Source: Desulfobulbaceae bacterium
Lineage (GTDB): Bacteria; Desulfobacterota; Desulfobulbia; Desulfobulbales; Desulfobulbaceae
Direction of reading: 5' to 3'
Assembly (NCBI GenBank): GCA_015484845.1
Contig: WFUT01000126.1
Span: forward strand, 1-44,570
Length of the DNA: 44,570 nucleotides
This document shows, piece by piece, positions 1 to 8,255 of the stretch. A program made the position numbers and the translations under genes. The notes under the pieces are model-generated. The model did no database searches and was not told where the DNA came from. It worked only from the letters and a program-made list of their open reading frames with translations. The stretch's first letter is position 1. Each line of letters begins with the position of its first letter.

Positions 1-346
1 AACCGTGGCTGTACTCTGCGGCCGCTGCCTGCGCGTCCTCGTCGCCACCCGAGGGCTGCACGTGAAGGTGGGGTCGCGTCGCGGGGTCTGCCGCGGCCAT
101 GGCCGCGATCAGCCGGTCCCAGGCCGGGAAGGAGGGCTTGCCGCCATGGAGGCAGATGATGACCACGTCAGCGGCCATGGCCCGGCGGACAAAGGCCTCC
201 TGTTGCCGGGAATCCGCAAGCTGTTCCCTGGTCCTGGCCCGGACCGTGATCCGGCCGCCCTGGTCACGGAAGGCCAGCACGCCCCGGCTCAGGCTGGGCA
301 GCTCCATGCCGCCGGAGGAGAAGTAGCAGAGTGTGTAGGGTTTCAT
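1..346 (-). CDS. CobN-like chelatase large subunit, N-terminal part (runs off left edge)
   Basis: The first 115 codons of a minus-strand gene that continues beyond the window; the protein begins MKPYTLCYFSSGGMELPSL. The start is placed at 346 because this ATG forms an ATGA overlap with the stop of the preceding ABC ATPase gene; an in-frame ATG at 355 is the alternative. The beginning resembles CobN/BchH-type cobaltochelatase large subunits, which insert Co or Mg into tetrapyrroles. CobN-like genes next to B12-regulated TonB receptors and ABC transporters are known in Desulfobacterota, and this one lies downstream of a B12-riboswitch receptor. No catalytic part is visible, so the family call leans on context. 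Confidence 0.55.
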   Translation of the reverse strand, partial: MKPYTLCYFSSGGMELPSLSRGVLAFRDQGGRITVRARTREQLADSRQQEAFVRRAMAADVVIICLHGGKPSFPAWDRLIAAMAAADPATRPHLHVQPSGGDEDAQAAAAEYSHG

Positions 347-1662
347 GGTCTGCATGGTTGTTGTCCCTGTTCCGTGGGGCATGCCCGCTCACCTGGCGCA
401 CCCCCTTGCGCTTTCCCGTGCCTGCCGCCCCGGTCGTCCAGGAGGCCGCAATCTTCCATGGCTGTCAGCAACTGGCCCGCGCCGGTGCAGGGGATGATGG
501 TCCCGCCCGCGCAGGAGAGGGGAAGCACGTCCCGCCGCAGGGTGAAGATCCGCAGGCCCCTGGCCGCCGCATGGGTCAGCAGGCGCAGGTTGTCCCGGTA
601 GGGCCCCCGCAGGCCGAAACCGGCGTCAATGACCAGCGGGCACTCCTCCAGCAGTGCCATGGCCTCGGCCAGGCGCGCCTCGCTGAGGCTGCCGGCCAGC
701 GGCTGGCACACGCACTTCGCGCCCAGGCCGGCGGCCACGAACCGGTCCAGGTCATTGTCCATGAGCACGCCGGTGGCTATGCCGTGGCCACGGCGGGCCA
801 GCATGCGGTAGAGCGGTGCGCCGCTGCCCCCGCCGCCCACCACGAAGAACCGGTCGCCGCCGGCCGGGGCGCGCAACTCGATGGCCCCCAGGCGGTGGCT
901 GAAACAGGCCTCGTCAAAATCATAGAGCCGGGCGACGCTGTCACCGGTGAGCACGTCCTCGGGGCTGCCCGAGGCGGTGATGGCCCTGTCGCGGACCAGG
1001 ACCACCGTGTCCGAGACCCTGGCGGCGATATCCACGTCGTGCAGGGAGGCCAGGACCGTGATCCCCCGGCTGCGGCACAGGTCGCGCAGGATGGCCATCA
1101 CCTCGAGCCGGTGCTTGAGGTCCAGGTGGGCCGTGGGCTCGTCCAGGAGCAGGATGCGGGGTTCCTGGGCCAGGGCGCGGGCCACCAGCACCTTCTGCCG
1201 CTCGCCGTCGCTGAGGCTGGCAAAGTCCCGCTCGCGGAGATCGTCGGCATGGACCGCGGCCAGGGCCCGGCGCACCACCAGCCGGTCCTGCTCGCCCAGG
1301 CGGCCGAGGAAACCGGTATGGGGATAGCGGCCCAGGGCGGCGAACTGGAAGGCGGAAAAGAGCGGCGGCGTCACCCGGTCGGTGAGGACCACGGCCATGA
1401 TCCGGGCCAGCTCCTTCTGGGCCATCTCGGCCAGGGGCCGCCCCGAGACCAGGATGGTGCCCGCCACCGGCTCCAGGTGACGCGACAGGGTGCGCAGGAG
1501 GGTGGTCTTGCCGGCACCGTTGGGACCAAGCAGGGAGATGAACTGCCCGGCCCCGAAATCCAGGTCAATACCCTCCAGCACGGTGCGGCCGTTGTAGCCC
1601 ACGCTCAGGCCCCGGCACGCCAGGAGCACGTCAGGATTGTTTTTGCTGTTGATTACGGTCAT
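343..1662 (-). CDS. FecE/BtuD-like ABC transporter ATPase with C-terminal extension
   Basis: ATPase of a siderophore/cobalamin-type ABC importer, 439 aa. Residues 46-53 are the Walker A (GPNGAGKT), 150-154 the signature LSDGE, about 170-176 the Walker B ending DEP, and H208 the switch histidine. These motifs fill the first ~255 residues, the usual length. Residues ~255-439 are an extra domain with a glycine-rich GGGGSG motif near 276-281, resembling a nucleotide- or cofactor-binding loop; I do not recognise the domain. The gene is coupled by ATGA to the CobN-like gene, and the B12-riboswitch receptor lies upstream on the same strand. No permease or binding-protein gene is adjacent. Cobalamin or corrinoid is the likely substrate (inference). 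Confidence 0.85.
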   Translation of the reverse strand: MTVINSKNNPDVLLACRGLSVGYNGRTVLEGIDLDFGAGQFISLLGPNGAGKTTLLRTLSRHLEPVAGTILVSGRPLAEMAQKELARIMAVVLTDRVTPPLFSAFQFAALGRYPHTGFLGRLGEQDRLVVRRALAAVHADDLRERDFASLSDGERQKVLVARALAQEPRILLLDEPTAHLDLKHRLEVMAILRDLCRSRGITVLASLHDVDIAARVSDTVVLVRDRAITASGSPEDVLTGDSVARLYDFDEACFSHRLGAIELRAPAGGDRFFVVGGGGSGAPLYRMLARRGHGIATGVLMDNDLDRFVAAGLGAKCVCQPLAGSLSEARLAEAMALLEECPLVIDAGFGLRGPYRDNLRLLTHAAARGLRIFTLRRDVLPLSCAGGTIIPCTGAGQLLTAMEDCGLLDDRGGRHGKAQGGAPGERACPTEQGQQPCRP

Positions 1663-1686
1663 GCATCACCCACGGACCCGTCGTGC

Positions 1687-1748
1687 GACCATTCCACGAC
1701 GAATCGTGGAAAAGTCACGACCATTCCGCGATTCATCGTGGAATGGTC
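1687..1748. repeat. Nested palindromes between divergent ABC ATPase and AAA ATPase genes
   Basis: GACCATTCCACGA (1687-1699) is repeated directly at 1719-1731 with one change and inverted exactly at 1736-1748. A further inverted pair, TTCCACGA/TCGTGGAA, lies at 1692-1699 and 1704-1711. The block fills the short gap between two divergent genes. It could be an operator, or the end of the DNA segment carrying the AAA ATPase gene. The CCACGA/TCGTGG core recurs in a hairpin just after that gene (3001-3027). Confidence 0.8.
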
Positions 1749-1783
1749 TTGCGAGGAAAGCACGGAAATGCTATCATATCACT

Positions 1784-2983
1784 ATGAACTTATTGCCAAG
1801 ACTGTACAGCCAGGCCCTCAGGGACCATTTCCTGGATGGGCCGGAGATGGCCTTTCTCGCCGGCCCCAGGCAGGTTGGAAAGACCACGATCGCCCGCCAC
1901 TTTCAGCCGGATCCCGTCTACCTGAACTGGGACAATGAAAGCCACAGGCGCCTCATCCTGCAAGGTCCTGACCAGGTGGCCAGCCACATCGGCCTGCGGG
2001 AACACCCTGTTGTCATCTTTGATGAACTCCATAAATTTTCGCACTGGAAAACCTTTCTCAAAGGATTCTTCGACACCCACGCCGCCGATGGCGCCATGCG
2101 GGTAATTGTCACGGGCAGCGCCCGGCTCGACATCTACCGCAAGGGCGGGGACAGTCTTATGGGCAGGTATTTTCTCTACCGGATGCATCCCCTCACGGTT
2201 GCTGAACTCCTCATGCCAAGGCCCCCGGAACCACTGCTCCATCCGCCGGCCGAACTGCCCGGGGACCAATGGCAGCGCCTGCTCGGCTATGGCGGTTTTC
2301 CGCAACCCTTTCTCCGGGGAAACAAGCGGTTTTACAACCGCTGGAAAAGGACCCGTATCTCGCAGCTCTTTCGCGAAGATATCCACGATATCTCCCGGGT
2401 CCGGGAGATACGGCAGGTTGAACTGCTGGCAGAGCATATCATCCTGCAGGCCGGACAACTCACGAGCTATGCCTCCCTCGCCCGCAGGATCAGGACGTCC
2501 GAGGACTCGATACGGCGCTGGACAGACATACTGGCGGACCTCTATTTCTGTTTTCCGGTGCGGCCCTGGCATGCCAATATTTCCAGGTCCCTGCGCAAGG
2601 AGCCCAAGTACTACCTGTGGGACTGGGCCCTGCTGGCCGATGCCGGCGTACGGCACGAGAACTTCGTGGCGTCGCACCTGCTGAAAGCCGTCCATTTCTG
2701 GACCGACGCCGGTCTCGGGGAGTTTGGCCTCTTTTTTCTCCGGACCAAGGAAAAAAGAGAGGTCGATTTCCTGGTCACCCGTGACGGTTCGCCCTGGTTC
2801 CTGGTCGAGGTCAAAACCTCGAATGCGCCCCTCAGTCCCCACCTGGGGTATTTCCAGAAGGCGACAGGCGCCGCCCACGCCTTCCAGGTCCAGATCGACG
2901 CCCCTTTCACCAGGGCCGACTGCTTTTCCGTCACCTATCCGGTCAAGGTTCCGGCCAGGACCCTGCTTTCGCAACTGGTATAA
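1784..2983 (+). CDS. AAA ATPase with C-terminal DUF4143 (AAA_14/DUF4143 family)
   Basis: A 399-aa protein of the common but poorly understood AAA_14/DUF4143 family. Walker A is GPRQVGKT at residues 27-34, the Walker B-like segment reads VVIFDELHKF, and GSARLD follows as the sensor region. The C-terminal third carries EVDFLV and, about ten residues on, FLVEVK, a pattern like a PD-(D/E)XK nuclease fold. The start at 1784 was chosen because Walker A then sits at the usual distance; the longer upstream reading frame runs through the palindromes. It lies opposite to the B12 genes on both sides and breaks up what looks like one transport operon. Such genes are frequent, patchily distributed accessory genes. 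Function unknown. Confidence 0.85.
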   Translation: MNLLPRLYSQALRDHFLDGPEMAFLAGPRQVGKTTIARHFQPDPVYLNWDNESHRRLILQGPDQVASHIGLREHPVVIFDELHKFSHWKTFLKGFFDTHAADGAMRVIVTGSARLDIYRKGGDSLMGRYFLYRMHPLTVAELLMPRPPEPLLHPPAELPGDQWQRLLGYGGFPQPFLRGNKRFYNRWKRTRISQLFREDIHDISRVREIRQVELLAEHIILQAGQLTSYASLARRIRTSEDSIRRWTDILADLYFCFPVRPWHANISRSLRKEPKYYLWDWALLADAGVRHENFVASHLLKAVHFWTDAGLGEFGLFFLRTKEKREVDFLVTRDGSPWFLVEVKTSNAPLSPHLGYFQKATGAAHAFQVQIDAPFTRADCFSVTYPVKVPARTLLSQLV

Positions 2984-3027
2984 AGTGACCGATAAAGTGA
3001 CCGGCCACGAACAGAATTCGTGGCCGG
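2981..3027. repeat. Direct repeat and hairpin after the AAA ATPase gene
   Basis: TAAAGTGACC occurs at 2981-2990 and 2993-3002. A perfect 11-bp stem follows: CCGGCCACGAA (3001-3011), loop CAGAA, TTCGTGGCCGG (3017-3027). There is no T-tract, so it is not a standard terminator. Its CCACGA/TCGTGG core matches the palindromes upstream of the gene. Confidence 0.75.
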
Positions 3028-3057
3028 ACAGGGAGCGTCCCGTTCATGGCCGGATGC

Positions 3058-5091
3058 TCAGAACCGGTAGGTGTACCCGGCATAGATGGCCACGCCCGGC
3101 TTGGGGAAGCCCTTTTTCTCGTAATAGTACTCGTCAAAGAGGTTATCCACCTTGAGCGTCAGCCGGTGGTGCTTCAGGAAATTGACCCCCACCACCAGGT
3201 CGGCCACGGTGAAGCTCGGGTACTCGGTCTCGGGATAGCCGGCAGCGTTCCAGTCCGTGTCCTTCATCTTGCCCTGGGTACGGAAATGGAGACGGGCATC
3301 GACCGTGCCGTCATCGTACTGGATGCCGTAATTGAGGGTATAGTTGGCCACGTTGTAGATATCGCGCCATGTGCCGTCCGGCTGCTCCTCCTCGGCGCGG
3401 AACATGTGGGTGGAGTTGAGATAGAGGGTCAGGGACCGGTCCCAGCCCAGCGGCGCGCCGATGTCGAAGGAGAACATGGTCTCCAGGCCGCGCATCTCGG
3501 CGCTGAGGCTGTTCTCGTAGGTGGTGGTGTTGCCCACGGTCACCCGGCTGATCTTGTCGTCCACGTTGGTATGGAAGTAGGTGAGATCAAGCGACAGGCC
3601 CCACTGCGGCCGGTCAAGGCCGGCCCCGGCGTCCCAGGTGACCGAGTTTTCGGGATCAAGGTCCGGGTTGCCCCTGGTGACCATGGTCACACCGTCGATC
3701 ACGGTCTCGGAATAGCCGGCGAGCTGCGCGGCCGTGGGCGGCACGAATCCCCTGCCCACGGTGGTGTGCAGGCGCACACCCTGGTCAAAGAGATAGTTGA
3801 GGCCACCCTTGGGGCTGAAGGTGGAAAAGGTCTCGGAATTGGGCGTGAAATCCGTCTTGTAGGGAGTCGCCTTGGTCTTGACGTCAAAGGAATCGTAGCG
3901 GCCGCCCAGGGTGGCGGTGAGATGGCGGTCCATGAACCGCCAGACCGTCTCCAGGTAGCCGGCCCAGTTGATGCGCCCCTCGTCGGGCGAATAGGGGGCC
4001 TTCCTGGTGCCGTCCTGGTTGTAGCTGCGGCTCTCCTTGTCGATGTCCTGGTAGTCGATGCCGGTGATAAAGCTGTGCGGCCCCCAGGTGTACTCGTCCT
4101 TGAGCTGCATGCCGAACCAGTCGATCTCCGAGTCGTAGCTCCGGTAGGGAGGAACCTGCTCGATCACGGACCAGCCGGTGTAATGCTTGTAATACTTTGA
4201 CTTCTCGTTGGTCTTGTAGGTCGTGATCGACAGCTTGTTGTTCGTGCCCAGGGGGCCGCCCAGGCGCAGGTCGACGCCGTAGCGGTCGATGTCCTTGTTG
4301 CCGGAACGTTCGTTGCCGTAATAGATGTCGCCTGGTGTCTCGATGTCACGGCCCTGGTAGAGGTCGCCGCTGACATCGGCGCGCCAGGAACCGAGGTTGC
4401 CCCCCAGGCGCAGGGAACCGTTCTGGGTCCGGTAGCTGGTATGGGCCCGGGTCTCGCCGTTGCCCATCTTGTAGTCGTTTACCTGGTCGTGGCGGCCGGC
4501 CGAGAGGTCGAAATCAAATCCCCTGCCCAGGCCGCCGCCGACGGCCGCCTTCTGGAAGTTGGTCTTGAAGGAGCCAAAGCCGACCTCGCCGTGGCCGGTG
4601 AGCTTGCCGGTGTGTTTCCTGGTGATGATATTGACCACGCCGCCCATGGCCTCACCGCCGTAGAGCGAAGAGGCAGGGCCCTTCAGGACCTCGATCCGCT
4701 CCACGTTGTCGGTGAGCAGGGTGGCCAGGTTGGTGGCGCCGGCCGGACGGCCGTTGATCAGGGTGAGCGAATGCTTGGTGATGCCGGAGAACTCGGGTCG
4801 GAAACCGCGGATACCGATGCCGGCCAGGACACCGGGATACTCGATCACGCCGATGGAGCTGTTCTTTTTCAGCTTCTCGGTGAGTGTGGACCCGGTGGTC
4901 AGCTCGATGTCCTTGCTGTCAATGACCTCCACCTTGGTGGGGATCGTCCGGGCCTCCGCCTGGCTGCGGGTGGCGGTGACGACCACCTCGTTCATGGTGA
5001 CGGCATTGGCCGACGGGTCATCCTCCTGGCCGGCCAGGGCCGGCATGGCGACAAGGCACAGGGCCAGGGCCGCGTACATCCTTTTTTTCAT
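3058..5091 (-). CDS. TonB-dependent outer-membrane receptor, probable cobalamin (BtuB-like)
   Basis: A 677-aa outer-membrane receptor. The start at 5091 follows a strong GGAGGAG ribosome-binding site and gives a clean signal peptide (MKKRMYAALALC, cleavage after PALA, about residue 20). A TonB box-like NEVVVTATR comes next, then the plug (IRGFRPEF; VERIEVLKGPASSLYGGEAMGGVVNI) and a 22-strand-type barrel ending in the aromatic C-terminus YTYRF. A B12 riboswitch with a terminator sits directly upstream, so corrinoid uptake is the best-supported role. Downstream on the same strand, past the inserted AAA ATPase gene, lie the ABC ATPase and CobN-like genes. Confidence 0.93.
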   Translation of the reverse strand: MKKRMYAALALCLVAMPALAGQEDDPSANAVTMNEVVVTATRSQAEARTIPTKVEVIDSKDIELTTGSTLTEKLKKNSSIGVIEYPGVLAGIGIRGFRPEFSGITKHSLTLINGRPAGATNLATLLTDNVERIEVLKGPASSLYGGEAMGGVVNIITRKHTGKLTGHGEVGFGSFKTNFQKAAVGGGLGRGFDFDLSAGRHDQVNDYKMGNGETRAHTSYRTQNGSLRLGGNLGSWRADVSGDLYQGRDIETPGDIYYGNERSGNKDIDRYGVDLRLGGPLGTNNKLSITTYKTNEKSKYYKHYTGWSVIEQVPPYRSYDSEIDWFGMQLKDEYTWGPHSFITGIDYQDIDKESRSYNQDGTRKAPYSPDEGRINWAGYLETVWRFMDRHLTATLGGRYDSFDVKTKATPYKTDFTPNSETFSTFSPKGGLNYLFDQGVRLHTTVGRGFVPPTAAQLAGYSETVIDGVTMVTRGNPDLDPENSVTWDAGAGLDRPQWGLSLDLTYFHTNVDDKISRVTVGNTTTYENSLSAEMRGLETMFSFDIGAPLGWDRSLTLYLNSTHMFRAEEEQPDGTWRDIYNVANYTLNYGIQYDDGTVDARLHFRTQGKMKDTDWNAAGYPETEYPSFTVADLVVGVNFLKHHRLTLKVDNLFDEYYYEKKGFPKPGVAIYAGYTYRF

Positions 5092-5156
5092 CGTGCATCT
5101 CCTCCTGCAACAGTTCGTTTCGCGGGCCGGAGATGCTGTTTCCGCCGGGCGGAAAC

Positions 5157-5200
5157 AAAAAATCCCCGGACCAATAATCAAAAGGTTATTGGTCCGAGGA
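5157..5200 (-). terminator. Intrinsic terminator: expression platform of the B12 riboswitch
   Basis: On the minus strand a 15-bp stem with one G-U pair (arms 5200-5186 and 5177-5163; core GGACCAATAA/TTATTGGTCC) is followed directly by six T residues (5162-5157). It lies between the riboswitch and the receptor start. An alternative stem, CGAGGA (5212-5217) with TCCTCG (5195-5200), would occupy the base of the terminator's 5' arm and is a candidate antiterminator. This implies transcriptional control by B12. Confidence 0.85.
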
Positions 5201-5279
5201 TCCCTGGTTTTTCCTCGAACAACACAATCGAGCAGACAACAGCCCCTTGTCCGCGAGGGCTGGCTCTTTCTCCTTTTCA

Positions 5280-5416
5280 GACAGGTCTTCTGACTCCCGG
5301 ATCATCCTCCTTTTGCGTCTTCCCAACCCCACGGGGGTCAGTGACATCGGTGCAAAATTCGTCCCCGGTCACAGCGGCGGGCCCGTCCCGGATTTTCACC
5401 GGGTTCCCTATTAAGC
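5280..5416 (-). promoter_or_regulatory. Cobalamin (B12) riboswitch aptamer
   Basis: Read on the minus strand, the leader shows conserved B12-riboswitch blocks in order: AATAGGGAA then CCGGTGAAAATCCGG near 5416-5390, the GCCCGCCGCTGTGACCGGGG core, a TGTCACTG segment, GGGAAG, and the B12 box AGTCAGAAGACCTGTC near 5297-5282. It begins about 25 bases after a good promoter and precedes a terminator hairpin and the TonB receptor. In this family ligand binding normally turns the gene off. Confidence 0.93.
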
Positions 5417-5447
5417 TCGATTAAGAGCATCTGAAAATGTGGAGTCC

Positions 5448-5476
5448 AGGATACCGGAAAAAATTTCGTTCGTCAA
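5448..5476 (-). promoter_or_regulatory. Sigma-70-type promoter of the B12 riboswitch/TonB receptor transcript
   Basis: Minus strand: -35 TTGACG (5476-5471), 17-bp spacer, -10 TATCCT (5453-5448), which puts the transcript start near 5441, just before the aptamer. A palindrome GAATGAA-AA-TTCATTC lies immediately upstream of the -35 box and could bind a regulator. Confidence 0.65.
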
Positions 5477-5667
5477 GACGGCGACTGAATGAAAATTCAT
5501 TCTCCCGCAGGGAAGAATGGCCAGGACCGGGCAGTGGCATCCTGATTCCCCCGGGTTCATCATTTTCTTGCTTCCCGCGACCAGGAGTGGTATCCATTTT
5601 TTTCCATTTCCCTGGCCGAACCGGCTTTCACCACAGCATGCGACCCCACCTGAATTGGAATCTGACC

Positions 5668-7293
5668 ATGACACGATACACCATCGGCATTGATACCGGC
5701 GGCACCTACACCGACGCGGTGTTGATGGAAACAGCAAGCCGGAGGCTGCTCCGCTGGAGCAAGGAAGCAACCACCCACCATGACCTGGGCATCGGCGTTG
5801 ACCGGGCCCTGCGCGGCCTGTTCCGGGAGGGGGTGCGGCCGGAGGAGATCGGCCGCCTCTCGGTCTCGACCACCCTGGCCACCAACGCGGTGGTGGAGGG
5901 CCGCGGCGCCAGAGTGGGCCTCTTCGTGCTGGGCATTGTCCGGCACTTCAAACTGCCGGTGGTGGCCAACGTCTTTCTGAAGGGCGGCCACGACATCACC
6001 GGCCGGGAGGAACAGCCCCTGGACATCGAGGGCCTGGTGGACACGGTGCAGGGCCTGAAGAACGAGGTGGATGCCTACGCGGTCTGCGGCGCCATGGCCA
6101 TCCGCAACCCGACCCATGAACTGGTGGCGGAAAAGGCCATTGCCATGATCGACCCCAAGCCGGTCTTCTGTTCGCACCGGGTCAGCGACCATCCCGGCAT
6201 GAAGGAGCGGGCGGCCACCGCCTGCCTGCACGCGCGCCTGATGCCCATGATGGAGAATTTTCTCGCCTCCATCCGCTCCTCCATGGACCGGCTCGGCCTT
6301 GCCTGCCCGGTGACCCTCATCTGCGGCAACGGCCAGGGGACCGGCCTGGAGGAGGCCGTGCAGCGGGCCGCGGTGACCATGGCCAGCGGACCGGCGGCCA
6401 CGGCCCGCTTCGGCGCATCCACCGGTATCGGATCCGCCCTTGTGGTGGATGTGGGCGGCACCACCACCGATGTCTGCATGCTCAGGGACGGGCAACCGGT
6501 GATGCGCCGGGAGGGCTGCCGGATCGGTCCCTGGCAGACGCACGTGGAGGCCATCGACATGTACACGGCTGCCGGCGGCGGGGACTCCCACGTGGTCTGC
6601 GACAGCCGCGGCAACCTGCGCCTGGAAAAGACCAGGGTCCAGCCCCTGGCCATGACCCGGGACCTGCCGGATCCGGGCCGGTGGCTCGGCAGCGGCCTGC
6701 GCGCCACCCTGGTCCTGCCCACGGCCGACGATACCGGCCAGGACGAATCCGACAACCTGCTCCGCTGGCTGCGGCAACATGGCCCGGCCACGCCCGCCAC
6801 CCTGGCCGAACAGACCGGGGTCAGCGGCATTGTCCTGGAAAAACGCCTGGAGCGTCTTGCCTACCGGCAGGAGATCATCCTGGCCGGTTTCACGCCCACC
6901 GATGCCCTGCATGTCCTGGGCAGGCTCGATATCGGCAGCCGCGAACAGGCAGAGGCCGGGGCCGGGGTTCTGGCCGCCATCCCCGGCATGAGCCCGGAGG
7001 CCTTCTGCCGCCAGGTGCTCGACAGGACCGAGGAGGCCATCGAGGCCATCATCATCGACTACCTGGGCCAGGCGATCTGGGAGGATCTCCAGGCAGTGCC
7101 TTTTCTGAACCGGCGCGACAATGCCCTGTTCAGGATGGAATTCGCCCTCAAGATGCCCTTGATCGGTATCGGCGCCGCATCCCGCTGCTTCCTGCCCGGC
7201 GTGGCCAGGCGGCTGCACACCACGGTCTCCTTTCCCGACCACTACCAGGTGGGCAACGCCATGGGCGCCGCCCTGATCAGCGCCCCCTCCTGA
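5668..7293 (+). CDS. Hydantoinase/oxoprolinase-family protein (HyuA-like)
   Basis: A 541-aa member of the hydantoinase A/oxoprolinase family, ATP-dependent enzymes acting on cyclic amides; the true substrate cannot be told. Two actin-like phosphate loops are visible: DTGGTYTDAV at 9-18 and VVDVGGTTTDV at 259-269. Residues ~362-405 (LLRWLRQHGPATPATLAEQ, then EKRLERL) read like a winged-helix segment before GFTPTDALHVLG. The start at 5668 places the first motif at the usual distance; a start at 5638 is possible but lacks a ribosome-binding site. No HyuB partner lies nearby, as in stand-alone members. A weak promoter (TTGCTT 5568, TATCCA 5591, 17-bp spacer) lies upstream. Confidence 0.85.
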   Translation: MTRYTIGIDTGGTYTDAVLMETASRRLLRWSKEATTHHDLGIGVDRALRGLFREGVRPEEIGRLSVSTTLATNAVVEGRGARVGLFVLGIVRHFKLPVVANVFLKGGHDITGREEQPLDIEGLVDTVQGLKNEVDAYAVCGAMAIRNPTHELVAEKAIAMIDPKPVFCSHRVSDHPGMKERAATACLHARLMPMMENFLASIRSSMDRLGLACPVTLICGNGQGTGLEEAVQRAAVTMASGPAATARFGASTGIGSALVVDVGGTTTDVCMLRDGQPVMRREGCRIGPWQTHVEAIDMYTAAGGGDSHVVCDSRGNLRLEKTRVQPLAMTRDLPDPGRWLGSGLRATLVLPTADDTGQDESDNLLRWLRQHGPATPATLAEQTGVSGIVLEKRLERLAYRQEIILAGFTPTDALHVLGRLDIGSREQAEAGAGVLAAIPGMSPEAFCRQVLDRTEEAIEAIIIDYLGQAIWEDLQAVPFLNRRDNALFRMEFALKMPLIGIGAASRCFLPGVARRLHTTVSFPDHYQVGNAMGAALISAPS

Positions 7294-7435
7294 TCCCCTG
7301 CCGCTGGTGCCGGATTCCTGACACGGACATCCGCCACCGGGAACGCCACCAGGCGTCCTGCCCGAACCACACCCTGATCTCCTCGAAATAGCTCAGCAAA
7401 TCGAAACGTGGGTCGTCATGGTCCGTAAGCTGCAT
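7277..7435 (-). CDS. Possible small protein, convergent with the HyuA-like gene
   Basis: A 52-codon frame beginning MQLTDHDDPRFDLLSYF, then EEIRVWFGQDAWWRSRW. Its composition looks protein-like and it fills most of the 254-base gap between two plus-strand genes, overlapping the HyuA-like 3' end by 17 bases. I see no ribosome-binding site before the ATG and do not recognise a family. It may be a chance frame in GC-rich DNA. Confidence 0.25.
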   Translation of the reverse strand: MQLTDHDDPRFDLLSYFEEIRVWFGQDAWWRSRWRMSVSGIRHQRQGIRRGR

Positions 7436-7547
7436 ATCGAAACAAACGGTCTGCGGCAGCCCTGCAGAAAAAGGAGCCGTCCCGGCGGCCGGCCGCAGAC
7501 GCACAGCAAGGCGGGCACAGCCTCAACCACAACGACAAGGGACGATC

Positions 7548-8255
7548 ATGGAAAAGAGATACCTGGGCATTTTCTGCGGCCTGCTGCTGGCGGGCGCGCA
7601 GCCGGCCCTGGCAGAGGAAGGCAGGGTGGCCATGGGCATCAGGGGCGGCACCCTGGGCGGCGGCATTGAACTGGGTGTCGGCCTGACCGACACCGTGACC
7701 CTGCGGGCGGAAGCCAATTATCTGAAGTTTTCTTTCGACTCCACCATCTCCAACATCGACTACGAGATGGAGCCGGAGTTTGCCAACGGCGCACTGTTGC
7801 TGGACTGGTACCCCTTTGCCGGCGTGTTCAAACTGACCGGCGGTCTCTTCTACAACGGTAACGAGATCAAGCTCACCGGCTCGCCCCGCCGCGACACCTA
7901 CCTGTCAGGCTTTGAGATCCCGGCCCAGTATGCCCACCTGGAGTACCTGGCCGACACGGTCCGGGTCCATGGCACGGTGGAATTCAACACCTTTGCCCCC
8001 TATCTCGGCATCGGCTGGAATTCCAACCGGGAGCGGGCACCGGGCTGGGGTATCGCCCTGGAGCTGGGGGTGCTCTTCCAGGGTGCACCCAACGTCACAT
8101 CCCTGTCCGCGACGGCAGCAGAACCCCTGGGCAGCTACGCCAGCCACCCGGCAGTGCTGCAGGCCCTGGAAGAGGAGAGACTGGCCATCGAGGATGACCT
8201 GGAGAGCTACCAGTACTATCCCGTGGCCTCGCTGACCCTCAACTATACCTTCTGA
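7548..8255 (+). CDS. Small outer-membrane beta-barrel protein, unknown function
   Basis: 235 aa. The N-terminus MEKRYLGIFCGLLLAGAQPALA is a signal peptide with cleavage likely after residue 22. The rest alternates polar and hydrophobic residues in strand-like stretches (MGIRGGTLGGGIELGVGL; LRAEANYLKFSF; LLLDWYPF; FKLTGGLFYNG; PYLGIGWN) and ends VASLTLNYTF, with the C-terminal phenylalanine needed for barrel insertion. This resembles small OmpA/OmpW-like 8-stranded barrels, but no specific family is recognised. It is followed tail-to-tail, with a 13-base overlap, by the rhodanese gene. Confidence 0.8.
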   Translation: MEKRYLGIFCGLLLAGAQPALAEEGRVAMGIRGGTLGGGIELGVGLTDTVTLRAEANYLKFSFDSTISNIDYEMEPEFANGALLLDWYPFAGVFKLTGGLFYNGNEIKLTGSPRRDTYLSGFEIPAQYAHLEYLADTVRVHGTVEFNTFAPYLGIGWNSNRERAPGWGIALELGVLFQGAPNVTSLSATAAEPLGSYASHPAVLQALEEERLAIEDDLESYQYYPVASLTLNYTF

